Source: Kordiimonadaceae bacterium
Lineage (GTDB): Bacteria; Pseudomonadota; Alphaproteobacteria; Sphingomonadales; Kordiimonadaceae
Length of the DNA: 32,319 nt
Assembly (NCBI GenBank): GCA_016765035.1
Contig: JAESQS010000167.1
Coordinates: 1 to 32,319 of the forward strand
Direction of reading: 5' to 3'
The translations under genes were made by a program, and so were the position numbers. Positions 9,442 to 17,785 of the stretch are shown in pieces (the stretch's first letter is position 1; the number at the start of each line of letters is the position of its first letter). The notes beneath the pieces were generated by a model, which saw nothing but the letters and a program-made list of their open reading frames with translations, made no database searches and had not been told where the DNA came from.

Positions 9442-12150
9442 ATGAGCCAGTCAGGGATCAGTGGACTTTCATCAAAAAAAGGGCGTGCCCTCAAGCGCGC
9501 GCTTGGCAGTGCCGTATCAATAGTTGCAGTAACACTTGCAAGCAATTGCGCCTTTGCGCAACCAACAGACTTTAATATAAAAGCCCAATCCCTCAGCAAG
9601 GCCTTGCTGGCATTTGGCGAGCAATCCGGCGTTAATGTCGCGGCATCACGCGCGCTGATTGAGGGAAAAACCGCCCCTGCCGTGCGCGGTGAAATGGACC
9701 CCACAAAAGCCCTTAACAAAATCCTGTTAAATTCCGGCCTAAAATCAAAAGAGCTGCGCTCAGGCGCTTATACAATCACTCTTGCCGCCGCCAATGTAAC
9801 AGGCAGAAACGTCGCCCCTCACCGCGCCGCGCAAGCGAGCAAACAGACGCCGCAAAAGGCAAACACCTCTGCCCGCCCCTATGACGAAGAAGCGGAGGAA
9901 GACCCTGAATTAAGGTCCGGGTTTGGCAAGCTATCCGCAGATGAGCTTGATGAGATTGTCATTACGGGGTCACACATCAAAGGGGTCAAATCAGCATCTC
10001 CAGTGTTTGTATTTGGACGTACTGATATTGAACAAACCGGTATATCAACAATACCAGATTTTCTCAGAACATTGCCGCAGGTATTCGGCGGCGGGCAATC
10101 TGAGACGACTGCAGGTTTATCAGGTGCTAACAATGCAGACCAAAATCTCTCTGTCGGATCTGGGATCAACTTAAGGGGCTTGGGGACTGAATCCACTTTG
10201 GTATTACTCAATGGGCACCGGCTTGCTGCCACTGGGGTCGGAGATTTTGTTGATGTTTCATTGTTCCCCTTGACAGCGATAGAAAGGGTAGAAGTGTTGA
10301 TAGATGGGGCATCTGCTCTCTACGGCTCAGATGCAGTCGGGGGTGTCGTTAACTTTGTTCTGCGAAAAGACTATAGCGGGGCAGAAACCCGTGTGCGTTA
10401 TGGTACTGCTACAGATGGTAGTACCGATGATATTCAAATTGGACAAGTTGTTGGGGATAGCTGGGATAGGGGCCACGCGCTCATCTCCTATGAATATCGC
10501 AAGCGGCACCATTTGGATAGTGAAGAGCGTTCCTTTACGAAGGACAGCGCAGATCCAACTTATCTACTCCCTGATCAAGAACGACACAGCCTTTTTTTTA
10601 CAGGCGGTTATGAAGTTTCCGAAGATATAAGTCTTTTTGGAGATGCCTTTTATAGTGAGAGAAAAGGGACCCGTTATAGTTCCGTTTTATCATCGATAAG
10701 CTCCTCGGATAGCACGTCACATCAATATGGCACAAATATTGGAGCTGAGATCGAGATTGGCGAAAATTGGCAGGCCGAAATTTCTGGTACTTATAATAAA
10801 AGCAAAACTTCTAGTGTACTTGAAATATACCTACATCCATTTGGCCCATCAATTTCACCGCTGGTTTCATTTCCCTCACAGCAACGTACAGAAGTTTGGT
10901 CTGTTGATGCTACAACAACTGGAAAATTATTTAGCATTTCGGGAGGTGACATAAAATTAGCGACAGGTGTTCAATATCGCAACGAACACTTTTACACTTT
11001 AAGGGATAGCGTCCCTGAATCTGATTTATCCCGAGATATTTTTGCAGTATTTACCGAGTTAAATATTCCCTTAGTAAGTGAAAATAATCGATTTGACGGC
11101 GTAGAAGCCCTCGAACTCACGCTGGCCGGTAGACTTGAAAGCTATAGTGACTTTGGTACCTCTATAGACCCAAAAATAGGGTTGATCTGGTCTCCCTTGT
11201 CCGGGCTTCAGGCACGAGGTACTTATAGTACGTCCTTTAGAGCGCCAATATTGGAAAACCTTTCTGAATATAGTGTTTCAGCAGTTATGTTTAATCTTCC
11301 AGATCCTGCGTCCCCGACTGGCGAAACATTATCGGTCATAGCACTCGGCAATAATGCTGCACTTAAAGAAGAAAGCGCAAACACTTGGACAGTAGGGTTT
11401 GATATTAAGCCGCCATCCTTACCTGGCTTCAACTTGGGTGTCACCTACTTTAATATTGCTTACAAGGATAGAATTGAAGCGGGGGATGCGTTTTTTGATG
11501 CGTTTCTCGTCCCACGATTTGCACCTTTAATTGATAGAAACCCCGATTTGAATTTCATAGAATTTCTTTTCGAAAGCCCGTTTTCATTCAACGGAACTGC
11601 TTCAGACCCGATAGAAGCGGAAGCTCTGGTGGATAATCGCTTGCGTAACGTTTCTAGGCTCGCTACTAGCGGGTTAGATGTCACAATGAGTTATGCATTC
11701 GATGCCGATATAGGTTTCTTTAATGTCAATATCAACACCACATATTTACTCAAAAGAGAAATTCAGTTGTTTGAAACCGAGGCAGCATTTGGTGTATTAG
11801 ATACTGTAAATAACCCCGCTGACTTAAAGGTTCGTGGTGGCTTATCTTGGGCTTCTGGCAATCTTTCATCGAGCTTATTTGTCAACTATGTCGATGGATA
11901 TCATGACGAGCGCATGGTTCCTGTTGTTGATGTGGATTCTTGGACAACAGTTGATCTACAATTGCGTTATCAGTTTGATGATGACACCAGTAATGGTTTG
12001 CTCACTGGTACGGAACTATCCATCAGTGTACAGAACCTCTTTGACCAAGCGCCACCTTTTGTTTTCAATGTGTCAAATAGGAACTTTGATTCTAACAATG
12101 CAAGCGCCCTTGGTCGCTTTGTTGCCTTTCAACTTATTAAACACTGGTAA
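9442..12150 (+). CDS. STN-domain TonB-dependent receptor, intact (cassette 2)
   Basis: 902 aa; signal peptide, STN domain (FNIKAQSLSKALLAFGEQSGVNVAASRALIEGKTAPAVRGEMDPTKALNKILLNSGL), plug (LDEIVITGSHIKGVKSASPVFVFGRTDIEQTGISTIPDFLRTLPQVFGGG...ALYGSDAVGGVVNFVLR), C-terminal barrel ending in W; gggagg RBS. Confidence 0.95.
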   Translation: MSQSGISGLSSKKGRALKRALGSAVSIVAVTLASNCAFAQPTDFNIKAQSLSKALLAFGEQSGVNVAASRALIEGKTAPAVRGEMDPTKALNKILLNSGLKSKELRSGAYTITLAAANVTGRNVAPHRAAQASKQTPQKANTSARPYDEEAEEDPELRSGFGKLSADELDEIVITGSHIKGVKSASPVFVFGRTDIEQTGISTIPDFLRTLPQVFGGGQSETTAGLSGANNADQNLSVGSGINLRGLGTESTLVLLNGHRLAATGVGDFVDVSLFPLTAIERVEVLIDGASALYGSDAVGGVVNFVLRKDYSGAETRVRYGTATDGSTDDIQIGQVVGDSWDRGHALISYEYRKRHHLDSEERSFTKDSADPTYLLPDQERHSLFFTGGYEVSEDISLFGDAFYSERKGTRYSSVLSSISSSDSTSHQYGTNIGAEIEIGENWQAEISGTYNKSKTSSVLEIYLHPFGPSISPLVSFPSQQRTEVWSVDATTTGKLFSISGGDIKLATGVQYRNEHFYTLRDSVPESDLSRDIFAVFTELNIPLVSENNRFDGVEALELTLAGRLESYSDFGTSIDPKIGLIWSPLSGLQARGTYSTSFRAPILENLSEYSVSAVMFNLPDPASPTGETLSVIALGNNAALKEESANTWTVGFDIKPPSLPGFNLGVTYFNIAYKDRIEAGDAFFDAFLVPRFAPLIDRNPDLNFIEFLFESPFSFNGTASDPIEAEALVDNRLRNVSRLATSGLDVTMSYAFDADIGFFNVNINTTYLLKREIQLFETEAAFGVLDTVNNPADLKVRGGLSWASGNLSSSLFVNYVDGYHDERMVPVVDVDSWTTVDLQLRYQFDDDTSNGLLTGTELSISVQNLFDQAPPFVFNVSNRNFDSNNASALGRFVAFQLIKHW

Positions 12151-12160
12151 CACCCATATC

Positions 12161-12201
12161 AGGCCTTAAAGCCGAAATGTAATTCTTTTGCTTTAAGGCC
12201 T
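12161..12201. other. Stem-loop between TBDR and S9 peptidase (12-bp perfect inverted repeat, 17-nt loop)
   Basis: aggccttaaagc (12161-12172) and its exact reverse complement gctttaaggcct (12190-12201), starting 10 nt after the TBDR stop; no T-tract follows. Confidence 0.8.
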
Positions 12202-12229
12202 ACTTGCTTCCAACCAAAAACTTCCTCCT

Positions 12230-14701
12230 TTGAAAGCTAATATGATGTTCAATTTGGCATTATGCCCTCTAGTATTACCTTGGGTCAAACCAATGTTGAG
12301 CAAGATCGGCACGTACATGCTATTGATCGTAGCGGCAACTATTATACAAACTCATACTCTTGAAGCACAAATTGAAAGCCTGCAAAAGCGTTCGCTTACG
12401 GTACATGATGTTATAGAGATGCGCAGTATTATTGACCCTTTCCATCCTGCAACTATCTATGGACCCGCTAAATTCCAATTCTCGCCTGATTTTCATCATT
12501 TTCTTTTAGTTACACAAACGAGAAATCTTAAAACAGGCTATAATGATGCGGAGCTCTGGCTTTTTCATTCAAAGAAAGTGTTAGAGTTTATAAACAAAAA
12601 AGGCAAACATGCCCTACCGGAGGCAGAAATAGTGGCACGTTTTTCCTCCTCCTCAAATAGGGCGGCTATTCGTCAACTTCAGTGGCTAGCAGATGGGAAT
12701 TCCATTGCCTTCATTGCGGAAAGCCCCGGTAACCTAAGTCAAGTTTTCCAGTTAAATATTTCTTCCGGCGAGCTCATACAACTGACCCAGCATCCTCGAT
12801 CCGTCTTATATTTTTCTCTAAGTGATACGGCCAATACTCTTGTATTTCTCTCCACCCATATCAGTAAAAATCAAGACTGGGAGAACCCTAGTTTTATTGT
12901 CGGAACCCGAACGTTAAGCCAAGTGATGTCGAGGGATCAGCCTTATCCATCCCATATTACCACCGAGTTACAATATTATAGCAAGTCCTTGCACCAAGGT
13001 GCTTCCACGCAGCCCTTGATGCACTCTTTTGTGACCGGTAAAGAGTTTACTGCGTTTCGTTCATATGACATCTGGATATCACCTGATGGTCAAAAAGCGG
13101 CTTTACATGTGCCGGCCACCTTCGAACGTCAAATGGACTGGATTGGCGATTTTCACCCTATATCAAACAGTTCCACCTATAAAAGTATCGCTAATGATTT
13201 TGATGAAAATGTGGAACCAAAAATCGGTTTTTTGTTTTGTCAATTTGCCATTGTCAACTTGGCGGACGGCACGCTGGAGAAACTTATTGATGCCCCCATT
13301 GGGCATATGCTTGGCGGCCTCAATGCCAAGGCAGTATGGCACCCTAATAGTCAGATAGTTTTCCTCTCAAACACCTTTCTGCCTTTAAAGGATGTAGGTG
13401 CTGAAGAAAGAGAAATCCGCAGGCGAGCGCCTGCCATAGCTGCCTACAATCTCGCCACAGCTCAGGTAAAACGCCTAGTCGAAATGGAGGTGCCAGATGG
13501 CGGCACTCAAAGTACCCTTCAAGTTACAGATATAAAATTCGGCACAAATACTAATTTGATCACTAGCTGGTCAACAACGAATGGCGTCGCAGCCCCAGAC
13601 CGGGTATATAGGGCCGTAAGAAAGGATTGGGTAGAAGTTTACAACAATGAAAGGGAACCAATAAGAAATCACAACAGGGAAAACCCGCTTAAACTTTCCA
13701 TAAATGAAAATTTAAACACCCCCCCTAATCTACTTGCCGAAGATGTAGCCACCGGCAATAAAAAGCTGATCACTAATTTGAATCCACAATTCGAGGCTTT
13801 AACATTTGGCAGAATAGAGACTTTTGACTGGATTGGTTTAGAAAAACGCTTAGTGTCAGGGGGTCTCGTCTATCCTACAAATTACAACATCAAAAAACGC
13901 TACCCTTTAGTGATACAGGTCGGGTATTTCTTGCCAGAGCGGTTTTTAATATCTGGCCCTATAACAGGATTGACAACCAGTGCCTATGCTGCTCAAGCCT
14001 TGGCTAATCAAGACATAATGGTTCTACTTGTAAACGACAGCCCTAAATTGGGTAAACATAAAGAAATTTTAGCAACCCGGATTGAAATTGAAGCAGCAAT
14101 CCAAAAGCTGGATCAAATGGCCTTGATTGATACGGACAAAATGGGTTTGGTTGGTTTTAGTCGTACCGGGTTCTTTGTGCAAGATTTAATCACATTTTCT
14201 GAGTATAATTTTACGGCGGCTGTCGTAGCTGATGCATCCAATCTCAGTCGATATTCTCTCTCTGTTTACCATGGTCGCCCACTGGGAATTCAGGATATGG
14301 AAAACCTGATGGGAGCGCGCCCCTTTGGAAATAGTCGTGTAAAGTGGATTCAAAAGGACCCTAATCTACATTTGGATAATATTAAAACAGCGCTCAGGAT
14401 TGAAAGCAACGGCCCTGAAATTCCACTATGGTGGGGTGCTTATACTATGCTTCGGCGTATGAACAAGCCAGTAGAGCTTGTGATATATCCTAGGGGTGAG
14501 CACAATCTTAAAAAGCCCTTTGAACAATTATCCTCACAACAGGGTACCGTGGATTGGTTAGCATTCTGGTTAAAGAATGAAGAAAACCCCGACCGTGCCA
14601 AAGCAGAGCAATATGATCGCTGGCGCAAGATGCTGCCCCAGCAAGCCCTAAGCATATCTGCCGCTGCATTGGCACGTGGCGATGCTATGCGAACACAATA
14701 G
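12230..14701 (+). CDS. Secreted S9-family (prolyl oligopeptidase-type) peptidase (cassette 2)
   Basis: Collinear with the 5015-7174 product; signal peptide-like MLSKIGTYMLLIVAATIIQTHTLEA; LTVHDVIEMRSI; LVGFSRTGFFVQ elbow; VELVIYPRGEHNLKKPFEQLSSQQGTVDWLAFWLKNEENPDRAKAEQYDRWRKM. True start may be ATG 12242 or 12293 rather than TTG 12230. Confidence 0.85.
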   Translation: MKANMMFNLALCPLVLPWVKPMLSKIGTYMLLIVAATIIQTHTLEAQIESLQKRSLTVHDVIEMRSIIDPFHPATIYGPAKFQFSPDFHHFLLVTQTRNLKTGYNDAELWLFHSKKVLEFINKKGKHALPEAEIVARFSSSSNRAAIRQLQWLADGNSIAFIAESPGNLSQVFQLNISSGELIQLTQHPRSVLYFSLSDTANTLVFLSTHISKNQDWENPSFIVGTRTLSQVMSRDQPYPSHITTELQYYSKSLHQGASTQPLMHSFVTGKEFTAFRSYDIWISPDGQKAALHVPATFERQMDWIGDFHPISNSSTYKSIANDFDENVEPKIGFLFCQFAIVNLADGTLEKLIDAPIGHMLGGLNAKAVWHPNSQIVFLSNTFLPLKDVGAEEREIRRRAPAIAAYNLATAQVKRLVEMEVPDGGTQSTLQVTDIKFGTNTNLITSWSTTNGVAAPDRVYRAVRKDWVEVYNNEREPIRNHNRENPLKLSINENLNTPPNLLAEDVATGNKKLITNLNPQFEALTFGRIETFDWIGLEKRLVSGGLVYPTNYNIKKRYPLVIQVGYFLPERFLISGPITGLTTSAYAAQALANQDIMVLLVNDSPKLGKHKEILATRIEIEAAIQKLDQMALIDTDKMGLVGFSRTGFFVQDLITFSEYNFTAAVVADASNLSRYSLSVYHGRPLGIQDMENLMGARPFGNSRVKWIQKDPNLHLDNIKTALRIESNGPEIPLWWGAYTMLRRMNKPVELVIYPRGEHNLKKPFEQLSSQQGTVDWLAFWLKNEENPDRAKAEQYDRWRKMLPQQALSISAAALARGDAMRTQ

Positions 14702-14813
14702 AGGGCTGGTAGCGAATGGCTGAGCTTCAACAAATGTTGGGCTTGCCATGCTACTTAGGCATTCTCATTGGTTTGGGAAAAGAATGTGTTGGCGTAGCCC
14801 CTGCCGCTGGTGC

Positions 14814-15533
14814 CTAGATTGGCGTATATTCATTTGATAAATAATCAGCAGCAGCCTGCCCTTCTGGGTCGCAACCAAAAATTACCCGGTGCCATAATAC
14901 GGCTAGAAACTTCGCCAGGTTTTCTTCGTCCAGGCCGCTGTCGCTTATCAGGTTACGCAGGGTGTCATCTTGCCTAAATGTCAGCCGCGCGACGATATCG
15001 TCGGTCATTGATGCCAGACAGTGGGCTGATATTAAAGTACATGCTTCATGCAGGCTTTCGTTGCTGCGTAAAATCGATTTTGTAACTCGCAAGGCCCAAG
15101 ATGCAGTGCTGCGCTCTACAATGGAACCAAGGCGATATTCTTGATCATCGGCGTTCAATAAGCAGCGAAAGAGCCCGTGGTTTGCATCAGCAAATTTGAT
15201 GAATGTTACATTTGCCTCGGTTAGTAATTCGAACATAGACTGTCCACGCTTCAGCCTGCCGGCGTTAGACATTAAGCTTGAAAACTTTGCAATAACATCT
15301 TCCAAAACTTCCTCGGTTAGTTCTCGCTTGCTTGGAAAATATCTATAAAAAGTGCCTGCGCCAACGTTTGCTTGCTCACATATTGATGTAATATGTAAGT
15401 CTTGGTAGGGCGTGTCGTTCAATAACTCCGCTACAGCTACCTTTAATAGGGCTCTGGTCCGATCGCTTTTTTTGTTAGCAGAGCGCGCATCATTTTTTTC
15501 CTGCAACCATATTGGGTAGCTAAAGTTGTTCAT
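14814..15533 (-). CDS. TetR/AcrR-family transcriptional regulator
   Basis: TRALLKVAVAELLNDTPYQDLHITSICEQANVGAGTFYRYFPSKRELTEEV HTH; overlaps the upstream hydrolase end by 4 nt (15530-15533). Confidence 0.9.
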   Translation of the reverse strand: MNNFSYPIWLQEKNDARSANKKSDRTRALLKVAVAELLNDTPYQDLHITSICEQANVGAGTFYRYFPSKRELTEEVLEDVIAKFSSLMSNAGRLKRGQSMFELLTEANVTFIKFADANHGLFRCLLNADDQEYRLGSIVERSTASWALRVTKSILRSNESLHEACTLISAHCLASMTDDIVARLTFRQDDTLRNLISDSGLDEENLAKFLAVLWHRVIFGCDPEGQAAADYLSNEYTPI

Positions 15534-16528
15534 TGTAAAACAGCATTTTTGTTAGAGTTAAACCAATTAGCTACCATAGGCCCAACGCGCCGCCAATGGC
15601 GGATATGCAATTCATGGTCCCCTTCCGGCAGCAAAGTAATATTTGCACGCGGGACATATTTTTTAAGCAAAGCTGCACTTGTGGGCATAATTAATTCATC
15701 CTGCTCGCCAAACAGAGCAAGTGTTGGCACATTCCCCTCGGCTAATTTCTGGTAAATATGGTCCTGATTTTTCATTGGGAAATGGCGTAATATATCTAAA
15801 AGGGCGGCAAAGTAGCCTTCGTATCTTGCTTGCACAAACCGGTCCCCGCTGAGCGTGCCATTGCCACACACATCACAAGGAGGTGGCAGGGGTTGATACA
15901 TGGCGGCACGCCCAACAACACGCCAAATCCATTCACCAAGCAGGGGGACATCAAGCATGTCTGTTAGCAGCTTATATTTGCTTTCATACATTCTAAGCCC
16001 TGCTGGAACGAAAAGGGCCAGTTTTTTAACTTTCTCAGGGTGCTGCGCGGCATATTGAGCTGCAATAAGCCCACCCATGGACTGTCCGACCAAGAAGAAG
16101 GGGGTTTCTATATGAAGCTCTGTCACCAAATCATTAAGCTCGCGTTCGAAGAAAGCCTGATCATAAGGGCCGCTGGGCCTATCTGAATAGCCATGACCAA
16201 AATGATCATAAATGAGGACGCGGTGCCCTTCCTCCGCAAGAATGTCAGCTATCTGCTGAAACATAAAGCCGGGGATACCATAGCCGTGCGACATCACAAC
16301 AATTTCCCCTGTTGCAACCTGCTGCGTTGGTTCAACCCAATAATAGTGAATATTGCCATCATGCAGTTGCACAAAACTGCCGGGCGCTTTCTCTTTTGCA
16401 GCAGCGTCAAAAGGTAGGTCGTTCCACCCGGCCTTCACATATAAAACGGCCGCTCCGCAGAATATCACTATGATACTTATAGCGAGGATTTTTTTGACCA
16501 TTGTCATGTTTCCCAGAAATGGCTGCAT
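15530..16528 (-). CDS. Alpha/beta hydrolase (lipase/esterase-like), membrane-anchored or secreted
   Basis: N-terminal TM/signal segment; VVMSHGYGIPGFMFQQIADILAEEGHRVLIYDHFGHGYSDRP; nucleophile elbow VGQSMGG; LALFGEQDELIMP; EGDHELHI. Confidence 0.9.
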   Translation of the reverse strand: MQPFLGNMTMVKKILAISIIVIFCGAAVLYVKAGWNDLPFDAAAKEKAPGSFVQLHDGNIHYYWVEPTQQVATGEIVVMSHGYGIPGFMFQQIADILAEEGHRVLIYDHFGHGYSDRPSGPYDQAFFERELNDLVTELHIETPFFLVGQSMGGLIAAQYAAQHPEKVKKLALFVPAGLRMYESKYKLLTDMLDVPLLGEWIWRVVGRAAMYQPLPPPCDVCGNGTLSGDRFVQARYEGYFAALLDILRHFPMKNQDHIYQKLAEGNVPTLALFGEQDELIMPTSAALLKKYVPRANITLLPEGDHELHIRHWRRVGPMVANWFNSNKNAVLQ

Positions 16529-16602
16529 TGTTGATAGATTTCCATGTAAGCAGATACAGGCTTTATTCCCAGCGCAGTTTCAATCCACCGACCAGATGAA
16601 AT

Positions 16603-17688
16603 TTACCGGCGTTTTATTTTATCAGGGGCCTTTGTCATCAACCCATCCAACTTCAAACCATATAATAAATAGTCTGAATAGGCTTCTATGTCATAGCCTT
16701 TGGGCGGGAATGCTGCATAGCCTTTCCAGCCGTGCACAACGAGCTTGTTGGCATGTGCAGCCTTAATGATATGTGAGCTTGGCGGTAATATCATACTTAA
16801 CATCGGGCCAATGCCGTCAGCATAACTGGCGACATGCTCTAGCCCCTTTTCTGTCATATAGAGGTGCCAAGTTGAAAACCATATGAGCTGAATGAGTGTA
16901 TAGCGGTCACCGCCCAGCTCTCGAAGCCTGTGCAAACTACGCTCATGAAATGATTCAAGTATCACAGGTTTGATGGGCGCTGCTGCTTGCCCTGCAAAAA
17001 CTTCAGCGTTCAAGAACTGATGGAGCTGTAATTCAATGTCGACACCGCGTGCCTGATAAAAAGGGTGGTCTTTGGGTTCAAGATAAAGCCCAGCAGTGTT
17101 TCCTATAAGATCGACCAGTTCTTTTAATGTTACGAGTGGCACCGCCATTATTAGTTCTTTAATTTCCGCTAAAGTAAAGTCATTCACAAACCATCGTTTA
17201 ACTTGTTCCCCATTTTCGCTCACCATCTTAAAACGGTCCGGAAAAACATCTGAAATATTAGAGTTTTTCTCTAGGAATGGGTCATGCAGACAAACAAGTA
17301 TACCGTCTTTGGTAAGTTGTAAGTCTGCCTCAATATAATCAGGACTTAATGCCAGAGCATTAACAAAAGATGTGCGGCCATTATTGCCCCCACCCGGAAC
17401 ACTGTGAGCAATGATTAGTTTATCAGCATTCGTTGATGTTACTGGTTGAAAGGGATCCGCACCTACCGGGGCAATGCCGGGTATTTGGTTCATAAACAAA
17501 AGCACAACAAAGGAAGTGCACATCTGGAAAATGCGAACCAGACACCTGTTGGCCCAGACATTTGCCAACTTGCACGCCACAGATATGATGCGTCTTTTCA
17601 CGATACTATCCTTATAGTTATATAAGCTTTGCAGTAATCTAAGCACCAAAGACCGCGCGGCCTTAGAATGTGCCCTTGGCCCCTCCAC
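16603..17688 (-). CDS. Divergent glycerophosphodiester phosphodiesterase (GDPD)-like protein
   Basis: LIIAHSVPGGGNNGRTSFVNALALSPDYIEADLQLTKDGILVCLHDPFLEKNSN matches the GDPD layout (IEADLQLTKDG...HDP), but the usual HRG is HSV. Likely start is ATG at 17523 (MCTSFVVLLF signal-like). Confidence 0.75.
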   Translation of the reverse strand: MEGPRAHSKAARSLVLRLLQSLYNYKDSIVKRRIISVACKLANVWANRCLVRIFQMCTSFVVLLFMNQIPGIAPVGADPFQPVTSTNADKLIIAHSVPGGGNNGRTSFVNALALSPDYIEADLQLTKDGILVCLHDPFLEKNSNISDVFPDRFKMVSENGEQVKRWFVNDFTLAEIKELIMAVPLVTLKELVDLIGNTAGLYLEPKDHPFYQARGVDIELQLHQFLNAEVFAGQAAAPIKPVILESFHERSLHRLRELGGDRYTLIQLIWFSTWHLYMTEKGLEHVASYADGIGPMLSMILPPSSHIIKAAHANKLVVHGWKGYAAFPPKGYDIEAYSDYLLYGLKLDGLMTKAPDKIKRR

Positions 17689-17785
17689 CTATAAGCGCCA
17701 AAACCTTCTGCGTATATGTCTCTGCCCCCAGAGGGCATTGGCTCCTTACCCAAAGCCATAACCATCTGGGTGGGGTGGGCAATGA

